Assembly: GCA_016866385.1 (NCBI GenBank)
Contig: VGMU01000001.1
Span: 1-64,000, forward strand
Origin: Bacteroidota bacterium
GTDB taxonomy: Bacteria > Bacteroidota > Bacteroidia > Cytophagales > Cyclobacteriaceae
Direction of reading: 5' to 3'
Length of the DNA: 64,000 nt
The notes beneath the pieces are model-generated. The model worked only from the letters and a program-made list of their open reading frames with translations, was not told where the DNA came from and did not search any database. Every line of letters starts with the position of its first letter. Position 1 is the stretch's first letter. Position numbers and translations under genes: made by a program. This document shows, one piece after another, positions 8,439-18,632 of the stretch.

Positions 8439-9563
8439 CTAGGTGTTTAGTAATTTTTTGGTAAATTCATGGACAACCTCACCCTGGTGGGTGATAAGTA
8501 CTCCTTTGGTGATTTCATCTTCCAGATCAAGTGAAAAGCCATCTTTACTAGCCAGGTGCAGCACCAAGGTACTGATATTGGTAGCATACAATTGACTGGC
8601 GTTGACCGGGAGCAAGGAAGGAAGGTTGGATTCTCCAATTAGCGTGACTCCATACTTGACTACGGTAGCATTGGCTTCAGAAATAGCGCAATTACCTCCA
8701 GAAGCTACCGCCATATCTACAATTACCGAACCTGTCTTCATACTTTTTACCATGTCTTCGGTGACTAATATGGGAGATTTCTTGCCCATTACTAGGGCTG
8801 TAGTAATCACCAGGTCCGCTTCTTTGATTTTTTCTCGAATCAAGGCTTGTTGCTTTTCCAAGTACTCTGCTGAGACTTCTTTGGCATATCCACCTTCGGT
8901 CTGGACTCCTTCCACACCCTCCACTGACAGAAACCTACCTCCAAGAGACTCTACTTGTTCCTTGGTCTCTGGACGTACATCGGTACATTCTACCACGGCA
9001 CCTAATCTTTTGGCTGTAGCGATGGCTTGCAATCCCGCTACCCCAGCTCCAAAAATGAGAACCCGCGCAGGGGTAATGGTCCCGGAAGCTGTCATCATCA
9101 AAGGAAAAATTTTACCTAATCGATTGGCACCCAAGAGCACCGCCTTGTACCCAGCCAAATTGGCTTGGGAGGATAAAGCATCCATTTTCTGTGCCCTTGA
9201 GATCCTTGGCACGGCATCCATGGAAAAAGAAGTGATGGATTTTTTATTGAGTGCTTGCACCACTTCGGGATGCTGGTAGGCATACATAAAAGACATGCAA
9301 GCGGACTTCTCTTTCATATGAGCCACTTCCTCAAGAGTTACTAAATTAACCTTGAGAATTAAGTCTGCGGCCAATGCTTCTTCCCTGGTGTGAATTTTTG
9401 CTCCAGCATCTAGGTACTCTTGATTGGAAAAAAAAGAAGACTCCCCAGCACCCGATTCTATGACTACGTTAAATTCTTTTTTAACCAAGAGTTTAACCAC
9501 CTCTGGGCTCAAAGCCACTCGGCTTTCAAACTCTTTGCTTTCTTTGACGACTCCAATGACCAT
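8439..9563 (-). CDS. pntAA: NAD(P) transhydrogenase subunit alpha part 1 (NAD-binding domain)
   Basis: A 374-residue soluble subunit of the alanine dehydrogenase/PntA superfamily. The N-terminal domain starts GVVKESKEFESRVALSPE. The Rossmann domain contains ARVLIFGAGVAGLQA (166-180) with the acidic D196 of ECTDVRPE that selects NAD(H). The mobile loop GVQTEGGYAKE (219-229) contacts domain III during hydride transfer. It is the first gene of the operon and divergent from the TAT-exported oxidoreductase at 9867. Length and motifs are intact. Confidence 0.95.
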   Translation of the reverse strand: MVIGVVKESKEFESRVALSPEVVKLLVKKEFNVVIESGAGESSFFSNQEYLDAGAKIHTREEALAADLILKVNLVTLEEVAHMKEKSACMSFMYAYQHPEVVQALNKKSITSFSMDAVPRISRAQKMDALSSQANLAGYKAVLLGANRLGKIFPLMMTASGTITPARVLIFGAGVAGLQAIATAKRLGAVVECTDVRPETKEQVESLGGRFLSVEGVEGVQTEGGYAKEVSAEYLEKQQALIREKIKEADLVITTALVMGKKSPILVTEDMVKSMKTGSVIVDMAVASGGNCAISEANATVVKYGVTLIGESNLPSLLPVNASQLYATNISTLVLHLASKDGFSLDLEDEITKGVLITHQGEVVHEFTKKLLNT

Positions 9564-9866
9564 AGGAAAAATTTAAACTTAATTTATGTTTTCTATGAAA
9601 GCTCTTGAAATTAGCCAACCTAGATTTGCCTTAATTTTAGGGATTCTAAGCTGTTTTACGGGCATAAAGAACGTAAACTTTTATAGATAAGTAAAATTTA
9701 AAGGTTTTGTTTTCATGAGGTCTCTTGAAAAAGGATTTTTCTGTTTTTTTTGACAAATCCAAAAATCAACCCCAACTTGTACTACGTACCAGCAAAGGAG
9801 AGGAAATCTCGGGATTATATTCTCCTCAGGTGATCACTTGGACATATCGTTAATTTTCATCAACCC
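9564..9866. other. Divergent intergenic region
   Basis: 303 bp between pntAA and the Gfo/Idh gene. It must contain both promoters. I could find only imperfect -7 boxes, such as TAATTTTC shortly before 9867. No RNA gene, strong hairpin or extra reading frame was seen. Confidence 0.4.
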
Positions 9867-11333
9867 ATGAAAGACCAAAAGCAAGACAGCTCTTTATCTT
9901 CCCGAAGAGAATTTATCAAAAAGGCTGCCATAGCCTCCTCCATTTTTATTGTACCACGCCACGTCCTAGGAGGCGTGGGATATACAGCCCCCTCTGATCA
10001 ACTCAATCTGGCCGCTATCGGTGCAGGAGGTAAAGGAAAAAGCGATATCCTCAATGCCTCTGTCAATGGCAGAGAGCGAGTGGTAGCCTTATGCGATGTG
10101 GATTTTTCAGGTTCTGCAAAAGACTCCGTGGCCAAATTCCCAAATGCCAAGTTGTATGCTGATTATAGGAAAATGCTGGAAGAACAAAAAGATATTGACG
10201 CGGTCACCATTTCTACGCCAGACCATGTGCATGGTCCCGCTGCCAAGTTTTGCATGGAGCGAGGCAAGCACGTCTACGTACAAAAGCCCATGACCCACAA
10301 CATTCGGGAAGCCAGGATGCTGACCCAACTGGCAAGAGATCAAAAGGTGGTCACCCAAATGGGAAATCAAGGGGCTTCCAATCCCCTCATGGACATGATC
10401 AAGGGGTGGATGGATTCCGATAAGATCGGCAAGGTTTCCAAGGTGCAAATCTGGACCAACCGTCCCGTTTGGCCGCAAGGAGGCGCTTTTCCAAAGGCTG
10501 ACCCCAGCAATATCCCTTCTGATTTGGAATGGGACCTCTGGCTAGGCCCAGCCCCTCAAATCCCTTTCACACCCAACCTGCACCCCTTCAATTGGAGAGG
10601 TTGGTGGGATTATGGCACGGGAGCTCTAGGTGATGTAGGCTGTCATTTGATGGACATCCCCTTCCGTATGCTAGGGCTACACTATCCTCTCGATGCAGAA
10701 TGCTCCGTGGGATCGGTTTACTCTCAAATGTGGACTCCTGATTACCATCCGGATGGCTGTCCGGCCTCTTCTTTCATTACCTTACACTATGGGCCAACTG
10801 CAAAAAATCCAGTGCCACTTGAGATGACTTGGATGGACGGAGGAATACGTCCTTCCCATCCTGATATCATTCCCGCAGATCACGATTTGGGTGGAGCCAA
10901 TTCAGCCAATGGGGTGATGATGATCGGAGAAAAAGGAATTATTGCCCACAACATCAACGACAGCTCCCCTCTCATGCCCAAGCTGTACCTTTACGATGGA
11001 ACCCAAGAATTTGGTCCCGATCGAATCGAAGGAACAGAACCAGAGTATGGTCACCAAAGAAAATGGGTGGATGCCTGCAAGGCAGGTTTTGGTTCGGCAG
11101 AACACAAAACCCTGACTTCCTCTTTTGACTATGCTGGACCGATGACCGAGACCGTGCTCATGGGCAACTTGGCGATTCGAAGCTTCATGCTCAGAAGACC
11201 TAATAGCCGAGGTCAGCAAGAATTTTTCGGACGTAGGAAGTTGCTTTGGGACGGAGAAAACATGCGCATCACCAACCTCGAAGAAGCAAATCAATTTGTA
11301 GGCAGAACCTACCGCGCCGGATTCGAAGTGTAA
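9867..11333 (+). CDS. TAT-exported Gfo/Idh/MocA family oxidoreductase
   Basis: A 488-residue protein. The N-terminus carries a twin-arginine signal, SSRREFIKKAAIASS (R13-R14), and a hydrophobic core, so it is folded with cofactor and exported to the periplasm. The mature part starts with a Rossmann fold, LAAIGAGGKGKSDI. It has the family motif in the variant form VQKPMTHN instead of EKP, and a C-terminal domain with GTGALGDVGCHLMDIPFRML. Members oxidise or isomerise sugars or cyclitols with tightly bound NAD(P). The exported subgroup is expanded in Bacteroidota and Planctomycetota. It is followed by a clear terminator, so it is probably monocistronic. Substrate unknown. Confidence 0.88.
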   Translation: MKDQKQDSSLSSRREFIKKAAIASSIFIVPRHVLGGVGYTAPSDQLNLAAIGAGGKGKSDILNASVNGRERVVALCDVDFSGSAKDSVAKFPNAKLYADYRKMLEEQKDIDAVTISTPDHVHGPAAKFCMERGKHVYVQKPMTHNIREARMLTQLARDQKVVTQMGNQGASNPLMDMIKGWMDSDKIGKVSKVQIWTNRPVWPQGGAFPKADPSNIPSDLEWDLWLGPAPQIPFTPNLHPFNWRGWWDYGTGALGDVGCHLMDIPFRMLGLHYPLDAECSVGSVYSQMWTPDYHPDGCPASSFITLHYGPTAKNPVPLEMTWMDGGIRPSHPDIIPADHDLGGANSANGVMMIGEKGIIAHNINDSSPLMPKLYLYDGTQEFGPDRIEGTEPEYGHQRKWVDACKAGFGSAEHKTLTSSFDYAGPMTETVLMGNLAIRSFMLRRPNSRGQQEFFGRRKLLWDGENMRITNLEEANQFVGRTYRAGFEV

Positions 11334-11356
11334 TGCCTGTCAAGATAAATTTTAGC

Positions 11357-11388
11357 AGCCGTGAGCATTTCCGTTCACGGCTTTTTTT
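11357..11388 (+). terminator. Intrinsic terminator
   Basis: AGCCGTGA (11357-11364) pairs with TCACGGCT (11375-11382), with a 10-nt loop and a T run to 11388. It ends the oxidoreductase transcript and separates it from the alcohol dehydrogenase gene. Confidence 0.9.
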
Positions 11389-11424
11389 ACCTACTGTATA
11401 ACATTCGCCAAAAGTATTCAAGGA

Positions 11425-12465
11425 ATGAAGGCCTTAATTTTTGAATCTTTTAAACAAACTCCCCAAGTAACTCATGTGCCTGATCCACAAATTCCAAAGG
11501 AGGGTGTGATCGTGGAAGTAAAAGCTACGGGGCTCTGCCGTAGCGATTGGCATGGCTGGATGGGGCACGATGCAGACATCCATTTGCCTCATGTACCTGG
11601 GCATGAATTTGCAGGAATAATCCAAGAAGTGGGTAAAGGAGTAAAAAATTGGAAAGTTGGAGATCGGGTCACCGTACCCTTTGTGTGCGCCTGTGGAACC
11701 TGCCCTACCTGTAAAAGCGGAAACCAGCAGATCTGTGATCGGCAATTTCAGCCTGGTTTTACCCATTGGGGATCCTTTGCTCAGTACGTAGCGGTACATC
11801 GAGCGGATACCAACTTGGTCAAGTTACCTGATAGCTTAGGCTTTGATGTTGCGGCAAGTTTGGGCTGCAGGTTTGCTACCTCCTTCCGTGGCATCGTGGC
11901 ACAAGGAAAGGTAAAAGAAGGTCAATGGGTAGCCATCCATGGATGCGGAGGAGTAGGACTCTCTGCGGTGATGATTGCCACTGCGCTTGGGGCCAAAGTA
12001 ATTGCCGTAGATATTCAAGAAGAAGCCTTGACTTTGGCCAAGCAAGTGGGTGCAGTGCACTTGGTCAATGCAACTAAAATAGAAGACGTAGCCGCATACA
12101 TTCAAGACCTTAGTCAAGGAGGGGTGCAGGTTTCCGTGGATGCCTTAGGAAGCAAAATCACTTGCTACCAATCCATCGCCTGTTTGGCCAAGAGAGGGAA
12201 ACACATTCAAATCGGCTTACTAGCAGGAAAAGAAGCCAATCCTTCAATACCTATGCATTTGGTCATCGCCAAAGAATTGGAAATAATTGGAAGTCACGGC
12301 ATGCAAGCCCATGCCTATCCTGACATGCTTCAACTTATTTTAGCGGGTAAAATGAATCCTGAAAAACTTATAAAAAAAAGAATACGGTTAGAAGAAGCAG
12401 TATCGGCCCTCTGTCAAATGGATCAATTTGAGGAAACGGGCATGGTCATGATAGATAGATTTTAA
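11425..12465 (+). CDS. Zinc-dependent medium-chain alcohol dehydrogenase
   Basis: A 346-residue medium-chain dehydrogenase/reductase. Catalytic zinc ligands are C38, H60-E61 (VPGHEFAG) and C148. The structural zinc site is intact with C90, C93, C96 and C104 (CACGTCPTCKSGNQQIC). The Rossmann motif is HGCGGVGLSAV (172-182), and D196 of IAVDIQ suggests NAD(H). It oxidises an alcohol or polyol to the carbonyl; the substrate cannot be read from sequence. A small membrane protein starts 13 bp downstream and may be co-transcribed. Confidence 0.9.
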   Translation: MKALIFESFKQTPQVTHVPDPQIPKEGVIVEVKATGLCRSDWHGWMGHDADIHLPHVPGHEFAGIIQEVGKGVKNWKVGDRVTVPFVCACGTCPTCKSGNQQICDRQFQPGFTHWGSFAQYVAVHRADTNLVKLPDSLGFDVAASLGCRFATSFRGIVAQGKVKEGQWVAIHGCGGVGLSAVMIATALGAKVIAVDIQEEALTLAKQVGAVHLVNATKIEDVAAYIQDLSQGGVQVSVDALGSKITCYQSIACLAKRGKHIQIGLLAGKEANPSIPMHLVIAKELEIIGSHGMQAHAYPDMLQLILAGKMNPEKLIKKRIRLEEAVSALCQMDQFEETGMVMIDRF

Positions 12466-12478
12466 AGGCATCTATGCG

Positions 12479-12673
12479 ATGAAGAAAAATAAAAAAAGAT
12501 GGTTACTACAGTCTGTGGCGGGTTTATTGCTCACTGGAACAGGTCTTTCTATTTGCATCCATGGTGGAATAGAAAAATATGCTGGAGGGGAATGGTTTTG
12601 GACAGGTACGCTAGGATTGGTGATTTTTCAGGCTGGCCTATGCTTGGTGATTGATGGTGCGAGGTACCGGTAA
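12479..12673 (+). CDS. Small two-helix membrane protein
   Basis: A 64-residue protein with a basic start (MKKNKKRW) and two hydrophobic segments, about residues 9-28 (LQSVAGLLLTGTGLSICIHG) and 41-59 (TGTLGLVIFQAGLCLVID), both glycine-rich. The short connecting loop contains EKYAGGEWF. It is probably an inner-membrane protein with both ends in the cytoplasm. It begins 13 bp after the alcohol dehydrogenase gene. I do not recognise a family. Confidence 0.65.
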   Translation: MKKNKKRWLLQSVAGLLLTGTGLSICIHGGIEKYAGGEWFWTGTLGLVIFQAGLCLVIDGARYR

Positions 12674-12848
12674 AAGTGAAGAAAGGAAGAAGAAAATCAC
12701 TAGTCTTTTGAAGGAATCATTTTTTAGCATGGCTATTGAATTAAAAAGCCTAAAGACGAACTACCGATTGTTTCTTTTTTAACGTATATTGTACCTCCTA
12801 TTAATCCTTTCCTTCCCTTTTTTAGTCTAAAAGAAAACCTAAAAACCT

Positions 12849-13355
12849 ATGCTCAAGAAAATCACTTACGCGCTAGCGGTCATCCTGGTATTCATTCAGT
12901 TTGTTCCCATGAATGAGCAAGAAGTAAGTAGCAATGCCAATGAGCTCTCCACTTCTTTTGAAGTACCTGATCACGTGGCTACTCTACTCCAAGGGGCTTG
13001 CAACGATTGTCACAGCAATACCACTACTTACCCTTGGTATGCAAAAATTCAGCCGGTAGGCTTTTGGCTCCAACACCACGTAAATGAAGGAAAGGAACAT
13101 TTAAATTTTTCAGAATTTACCTCTCTGCCCCTACGCATTCAAAATCACAAGTTTGAAGAAATCGTAGAGATGGTGGAAAGCAAAGAGATGCCACTTCCCT
13201 CGTACACCTATTTGGGATTGCATCCGGAAGCGAATCTTTCAGATGAGGATAGGAAAGTTTTGGTGGATTGGGCCAAAGCAAAAATGGAAAAAATGGCAGC
13301 CACCTACCCTGCAGATAGTTTAAAAATGAGGCCCAGACCTGCTACCGCCTCTTAA
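12849..13355 (+). CDS. Haem-binding domain protein (c-type, periplasmic)
   Basis: A 168-residue protein with an N-terminal hydrophobic anchor or signal (about 5-20). The haem attachment motif CNDCH is at 51-55, followed by SNTTTYPWYAKIQPVGFWL and HHVNEGKEHLNFSEF. This pattern (CxxCHSNxTxxPWY and LNFSEF) is that of the haem-binding domain family found in Bacteroidota. It probably carries one covalent c-type haem in the periplasm and acts in electron transfer or haem handling. It stands alone, with 175 bp upstream and 62 bp before the next gene. Confidence 0.85.
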   Translation: MLKKITYALAVILVFIQFVPMNEQEVSSNANELSTSFEVPDHVATLLQGACNDCHSNTTTYPWYAKIQPVGFWLQHHVNEGKEHLNFSEFTSLPLRIQNHKFEEIVEMVESKEMPLPSYTYLGLHPEANLSDEDRKVLVDWAKAKMEKMAATYPADSLKMRPRPATAS

Positions 13356-13417
13356 GCATCGACTGCAATAGGGCATAGGGCTTTTTCAAAAAGTAATTGA
13401 CAAATCCCAAGAGGGCT

Positions 13418-14413
13418 ATGGAAAACAAAGAAATTTGTTGGGGTATTTTGGGGGTGGGTAATGTATGTGAAGTCAAATCTGCCCCTGCCCTATATTCCCT
13501 TCCCAATTCTCGTTTGGTAGCTGTGATGAGAAGGGATGCAGAAAAGGCCAAAGATTACGCCCAAAGGCATGGAGTGCCCAAATGGTACCACCAAGCCCAA
13601 GCGCTTATTGAAGATCCTGAGGTAGATGCAATATACATTGCCACCCCGCCACATGTTCACCTGGAGCTTACCCAACAAGCTGCAGCTGCTGGAAAGCCGG
13701 TTTATGTAGAGAAGCCCATGGCACGTACCTACCGCGAGTGCTTGCAAATGATTGCCACATGTGAAAAAGCCAAAGTCCCCCTATTTGTAGCCTATTACCG
13801 CAGGGCATTGCCTCATTTTTTAGAAATCAAACGTCTACTAGACGAAGGGGAAATTGGGGAAATCCGTACAGTACACATCAACTTAAAGCAGGTACTCACC
13901 CCTAAACTGGTGAGTTCAGCCTCGGAAAATTGGAGAGTGATTCCCGAAATTGCTGGAGGAGGGTATTTTTATGACCTCGCCTCTCATCAGCTGGACTTAC
14001 TGGATTTCTTTTTCGGAAAAATCACTCAGGCAACTGGCTTTTCCACCAACCAAGCCAAGGCATATCCGGCCGAGGATTTGGTGACAGGAAGCTTTGTCTT
14101 TGAAAATGGAATCTTGGGAACTGGAAACTGGTGTTTTACTACGTCAAGCGCCTCAGAAATCGATGAAATCGTAATTGATGGATCCAAGGGGCAAATTCGC
14201 TTTGCTACTTTTGGAACAGGATCCTTTTCCCTACTCCAAGATGGGAAAGCGCCCCGAGTGTTTGAATTTCCCCTTCCCAAGCATATACAATCCCCTCTGA
14301 TTCAAACCATCTTGGACAAACTCCAGGGAAAGGGAACCTGTCCAAGCACAGGAATTTCTGCAGCCAGAACCAATTGGGTGATGGAGCAACTGGTTAAAAA
14401 CAGAATTGCCTAA
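13418..14413 (+). CDS. Gfo/Idh/MocA family oxidoreductase (cytoplasmic)
   Basis: A 331-residue protein from the ATG at 13418, chosen over an upstream TTG at 13397 because GAGGG lies just before it and the Rossmann strand begins directly (CWGILGVGNVCEVKSAP). The family motif VEKPMARTYREC follows IATPPHVHLELT. The C-terminal domain has GGGYFYDLASHQLDLLDFF, where the histidine is the usual catalytic one. No signal peptide, unlike the TAT-exported member at 9867. It probably uses NAD(P) to oxidise a sugar or related polyol. Confidence 0.88.
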   Translation: MENKEICWGILGVGNVCEVKSAPALYSLPNSRLVAVMRRDAEKAKDYAQRHGVPKWYHQAQALIEDPEVDAIYIATPPHVHLELTQQAAAAGKPVYVEKPMARTYRECLQMIATCEKAKVPLFVAYYRRALPHFLEIKRLLDEGEIGEIRTVHINLKQVLTPKLVSSASENWRVIPEIAGGGYFYDLASHQLDLLDFFFGKITQATGFSTNQAKAYPAEDLVTGSFVFENGILGTGNWCFTTSSASEIDEIVIDGSKGQIRFATFGTGSFSLLQDGKAPRVFEFPLPKHIQSPLIQTILDKLQGKGTCPSTGISAARTNWVMEQLVKNRIA

Positions 14414-14496
14414 ATTTTAGTCTAGTTTCAATTACAAATTTTTATTCTTTGCTAAGCTTTTGTGTAGATTTAAAAGACTAAATCTCTACTTCACTG

Positions 14497-17400
14497 ATGA
14501 AAAGAATTTTTCTTCTTATAGGCCTTCTAGTTTCGCTTTCTGCCTACTCCCAAACCTATGACCAATCCTTACCCATCAAGTACCGCAATATCGGTCCTTT
14601 TCGTGGAGGCCGATCTGTAGCCGCCTCGGGGGTGGTGCAGGATCCACTTACTTACTATTTCGGTACCACCGGTGGAGGGCTTTGGAAAACTAGCGATGCC
14701 GGACAGCATTGGACCAACGTCTCCGATGGGTTTTTTCAGACAGGTTCGGTAGGAGCCGTGGCGGTTTCAGAGAGTAATCCTAATATCATCTACGTAGGCA
14801 TGGGTGAGCATGCACCTAGAGGAGTGATGACTTCCTATGGAGATGGGGTGTACAAATCTACCGATGCAGGGAAGACTTGGAAAAAAATGGGATTAGAAAA
14901 AACCCAACATATTTCCAGAATACAGATCCATCCTCATAATCCCGATATCGTCTACGTAGGGGCTCAAGGTGCACTATATGCGCCAAATGAAGATCGAGGG
15001 GTTTTTAAAAGCATGGATGGGGGAAATACTTGGGAAAAAGTACTCTTTGCGGACTCCATGACAGGAGCAGTGGAGCTTTCCATGGATATGAATTATCCAG
15101 AAATTCTCTATGCTGCCCTTTGGGAACATCAGCGCTTCCCTTGGCAGGTAAAATCTGGAGGCCCTGGCTCAGGTCTTTATAAAACCACGGACTCGGGAAA
15201 AACTTGGAAAAAAATACATGAAGGACTTCCTGAGGAAAAAGGAAAAATGGCCATTTCTGTTTCCAGAGCCAACTCCAATAAGGTCTACGCTTTGATTGAA
15301 AGCGATACAGAAAAAGATTTAGGAGGCTTATTTGTGTCTGAAGACGCGGGGGAACATTGGTCTCTGGTCAATAAAAACAACCGGCTCACCCAAAGGGCTT
15401 GGTATTACATTGAAGTATTTGCTGATCCCGTAAACGAAAATAAAGTTTATGTACAAAGCGCTCCTTTTCTAGTTTCTATTGACGGAGGAAAAACATTTGA
15501 AGACATCAATGGGCCTCATGGAGATTACCACGACTTGTGGATCCATCCCAAAAACCCAAATCAGCTCATGTTGGCAGATGACGGAGGTGGATCCATCTCT
15601 TTCAATGGAGGGAAAACCTGGTCTACCCAGGCCAACATGCCCACCGCCCAGATGTACAGGATTGCCGTCGATAACCAATTCCCCTACCGCATCTATGGAG
15701 GACAGCAGGATAATACTTCCTTGGTCATCTCCAGCCTTGCCTTGGGTAGAGGAGGAATTACAAAGGAGCATTGGAATTATTCCGCTGGAGGCGAATCTGC
15801 CTTTTTGGCTTTTGATCCGGATGATCCCAGGTATGTCCTAGGAGGAAGCTACCAAGGAACCATCGAAGTCTTGGACATAAAAACCCAAGGGTCCACCAAC
15901 ATCATGGCCGCACCCATTCAATACCTAGGTATGGATGCCAAAGACATGAAATACCGGTACAATTGGAATGCACCTATCCTTCGCTCTCAACATGCCCCAA
16001 ATACTTTTTTTCATGGTGCTCAGGTCGTATTGAAAACGGAAGACTGGGGACTCACTTGGAAAGAAATTTCCCCTGACCTCACCCGAAACGAAAAGTCCAA
16101 ACAGGGCAAAGGAGGAGTACCCTACACCAACGAAGCGGTAGGGGCTGAAAATTACGGTACCCTAGCCTACCTCATCGAGAGTCCACACGAGGCAGGGGTA
16201 CTATGGACAGGAAGTGACGATGGTCAGGTGTACTTGACCCGGAACGGAGGAACCACTTGGACCAACGTCACCCCAAAAGAATTGAAAGAATGTCTGGTAA
16301 ATGCCATTGAGGTATCGCCACATGACCCTGCTACCGCTTACATTGCCACCACACGGTACAAATTCAACGACCATAGCCCTGGGCTTTACAAAACCACAGA
16401 CTATGGAAAGACCTGGACTTCCATTTCATCGGGAATTCCCTATGGTTCCTTTACCCGCGTGGTAAGAGAGGATACCAAAGTCAAAAACTTGCTTTTTGCA
16501 GGAACGGAAAAGGGAATGTACCTATCCCGGGATGGGGGAAAAAGTTGGCGTACTTTTCAGCTCAACCTTCCTATTACTCCCATTACCGATCTAAAAATAG
16601 CCCACGATGATCTCATCGTGGCTACCTCAGGTAGATCCTATTGGATCTTAGACGAACTCAATGCCGTCAGAGAACTCCAGGCGGATGTGGAACAACTCAC
16701 GCTCTATACTCCTGAAAAAGCAATTTTAGGAAACTGGTATTCGGCCATGAATGCAGGAAATCTAGATCAATTTTCAGGTACCGATCCGTTTGAAGGCCAT
16801 AATCCGGCCAATGGCATGGTCATCTACTACCACTTACCCCATTCCTTCGCCGATAGCACAGAATTGAGTCTAGAAATACTAGATTCCTCAGGAAAGCTGG
16901 TTAGAAAACTTAGCTCTAAAGGGAACCCTGATTTCCAATCCTATGACGGTGGACCTGCTCCGGAACCCTTACTCTCCACGCGCAAAGGGCTCAATCGCTT
17001 GGTTTGGGATTTGCGTTACCCTAGCCTTCCAGGCGTGCCCAGTGCTTACATCGAATCCAGCTTTAGAGGGCACAAAGCCATTCCGGGTACGTACACCTTG
17101 AGACTTTCTGCAGGAGAAATGCGTACGGAAGCCAAAGGGGAAATCCTGGATCAACCGAGCAGTACGCTAAGTCCCTCAGATTACCAAGCGTACAACGCCT
17201 GGATGAGCACCTTGGAAGAGGAACTTACCCAAATGCACCTCATGATCCATGCGGCCAAAGGATATCAGGATCAGCTCAGCAATCTGGTGGAAAGAATGTC
17301 TACTAAACCTGAATTGAAGGACCTCAAAGTGGCTGCGGAAACATTGATTAAGGAATTGAAAACATGGGACGAAGCTATGGTGCAACGTAAATCTACTGCC

Positions 17401-17634
17401 TACGATGATGTAGAAAACTTCGCTAATAAATTTACCGCCAATTTCATGTTTATGATGAATCATGGAGAAAGCAGTATCCCTCGCATCAATGAAGGCACCA
17501 AAGAGAGACATGCCGAATTGATGCAGCAATGGCAGCCCCTTGAAGCAGAAGGGAAAAGACTATTGGAACAAGCAGTTCCTGCCTTCAATAGCTTGGCAAA
17601 AGAAAAGGGCGTTGGGGTATTGTTCTTGAAATAA
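14497..17634 (+). CDS. Large secreted BNR/Asp-box beta-propeller protein
   Basis: A 1045-residue exported protein with signal peptide [19 protein letters not shown]. It carries at least eleven Asp-box (BNR) repeats of the form S/T-x-D-x-G-x-T/H-W, for example [40 protein letters not shown] and [10 protein letters not shown]. These predict one or two sortilin/sialidase-like propellers over residues 20-700. The remaining C-terminal 300 residues look beta-rich, then helical. Annotations often call this family glycosyl hydrolase, but no sialidase catalytic set is evident and a binding or scaffold role is equally possible. It may be in an operon with the TPR lipoprotein 32 bp downstream. Confidence 0.8.
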   Translation: MKRIFLLIGLLVSLSAYSQTYDQSLPIKYRNIGPFRGGRSVAASGVVQDPLTYYFGTTGGGLWKTSDAGQHWTNVSDGFFQTGSVGAVAVSESNPNIIYVGMGEHAPRGVMTSYGDGVYKSTDAGKTWKKMGLEKTQHISRIQIHPHNPDIVYVGAQGALYAPNEDRGVFKSMDGGNTWEKVLFADSMTGAVELSMDMNYPEILYAALWEHQRFPWQVKSGGPGSGLYKTTDSGKTWKKIHEGLPEEKGKMAISVSRANSNKVYALIESDTEKDLGGLFVSEDAGEHWSLVNKNNRLTQRAWYYIEVFADPVNENKVYVQSAPFLVSIDGGKTFEDINGPHGDYHDLWIHPKNPNQLMLADDGGGSISFNGGKTWSTQANMPTAQMYRIAVDNQFPYRIYGGQQDNTSLVISSLALGRGGITKEHWNYSAGGESAFLAFDPDDPRYVLGGSYQGTIEVLDIKTQGSTNIMAAPIQYLGMDAKDMKYRYNWNAPILRSQHAPNTFFHGAQVVLKTEDWGLTWKEISPDLTRNEKSKQGKGGVPYTNEAVGAENYGTLAYLIESPHEAGVLWTGSDDGQVYLTRNGGTTWTNVTPKELKECLVNAIEVSPHDPATAYIATTRYKFNDHSPGLYKTTDYGKTWTSISSGIPYGSFTRVVREDTKVKNLLFAGTEKGMYLSRDGGKSWRTFQLNLPITPITDLKIAHDDLIVATSGRSYWILDELNAVRELQADVEQLTLYTPEKAILGNWYSAMNAGNLDQFSGTDPFEGHNPANGMVIYYHLPHSFADSTELSLEILDSSGKLVRKLSSKGNPDFQSYDGGPAPEPLLSTRKGLNRLVWDLRYPSLPGVPSAYIESSFRGHKAIPGTYTLRLSAGEMRTEAKGEILDQPSSTLSPSDYQAYNAWMSTLEEELTQMHLMIHAAKGYQDQLSNLVERMSTKPELKDLKVAAETLIKELKTWDEAMVQRKSTAYDDVENFANKFTANFMFMMNHGESSIPRINEGTKERHAELMQQWQPLEAEGKRLLEQAVPAFNSLAKEKGVGVLFLK

Positions 17635-17666
17635 ATTTTATACCTATCAAATCCATCCTTTTTCTC

Positions 17667-18620
17667 ATGAGAACTCTACTAGGACTAATGTATTTGTTCT
17701 TGCTGGGATCCTGCTCCACGGGATCTTCCGTTTCGGAAAAAGAATCTATTTCTTCTATCCAGGATAGTTCATTTACTACTCCCTTGGGAAAGGTTTTTGC
17801 CATCACCACGCCTTCCGCAGAGCTTGTATCTAACTACGATAAAGCAATGGCGGCCTACGAAGCCCGACCAGAAGACGTAGAGGCTTGGATTTGGTGGGGG
17901 CGAAGAAGTGCCTATTTAGGACAAATTCGGCGTGCAATAGCGATTTATTCCTTGGCCATTGATAAATTTCCAAAAGAGGCGAGATTGTATCGCCACCGGG
18001 GTCATCGCTACCTAAGTATTCGCGAATACGGCAAAGCCATAGCCGATTTGGAAGAGGCAGCTCGTTTGATTGAAGGCGTCGAAGATCAAATCGAACCGGA
18101 CGGTATTCCCAACGCGCTCCAAATTCCTCTGAGTACCTTACACACCAATACGTATTACCACCTTGGACTTGGATATTACCTCACGCATCGATACGAGGAT
18201 GCCTACCAAGCTTTTCTTCGATGCCGTGAAAGTGGAACAAATTACGATAATGTGGTTTCAAGCACACATTGGCTGTACATGATCCAGAGGAGACTTGGAA
18301 ATGAGGCCCGAGCAGATTCCTTGCTTGCTCCCATTGAAAAAAATGCTGAAGTCATTGAAAACCAAAGTTATGCAATGCTTTGTAGTCTTTACAAAGGTTG
18401 GATAAGCCCAGAATCATTGGTGCAGGAAACCCCAGGGAGCCCTTCCAACGATGCCGTTCGATACGGACTGGCCAATTGGTACCTGTATCATGGAGATAGC
18501 TGTAGGGCCCAAGATCTATTTAGGTCATTGGTAGAAGAAAAAGGATTTACTTCTTTTGGTTATTTGGCCGCGGAAAGTGACCTCTTACAATTTTTTCCAG
18601 CCTTGAAAAATATCCCTTAA
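17667..18620 (+). CDS. TPR-repeat lipoprotein
   Basis: A 317-residue protein with a lipoprotein signal peptide (MRTLLGLMYLFLLGSC, lipidated C16). Helical repeats follow, including IRRAIAIYSLAIDKFPKEA and YGKAIADLEEAARLIEG, typical of tetratricopeptide repeats, with a further repeat near YEDAYQAFLRCRESG. It is probably a periplasmic or outer-membrane scaffold. It lies 32 bp after the Asp-box protein and could serve the same process. Residues after the cysteine (STGSSVSEKES) do not match the Bacteroidota surface-export signal. Confidence 0.8.
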   Translation: MRTLLGLMYLFLLGSCSTGSSVSEKESISSIQDSSFTTPLGKVFAITTPSAELVSNYDKAMAAYEARPEDVEAWIWWGRRSAYLGQIRRAIAIYSLAIDKFPKEARLYRHRGHRYLSIREYGKAIADLEEAARLIEGVEDQIEPDGIPNALQIPLSTLHTNTYYHLGLGYYLTHRYEDAYQAFLRCRESGTNYDNVVSSTHWLYMIQRRLGNEARADSLLAPIEKNAEVIENQSYAMLCSLYKGWISPESLVQETPGSPSNDAVRYGLANWYLYHGDSCRAQDLFRSLVEEKGFTSFGYLAAESDLLQFFPALKNIP

Positions 18621-18632
18621 AGGACTCCTAAA

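Noticed and set aside
8602-9279. Long plus-strand open frame of 225 codons
   Set aside because: It is antisense to pntAA, whose motifs are intact. The translation has no recognisable features.
8140-9563. Split pntA as a possible frameshift
   Set aside because: Both parts have proper starts and spacing, and the three-gene form is normal in many bacteria.
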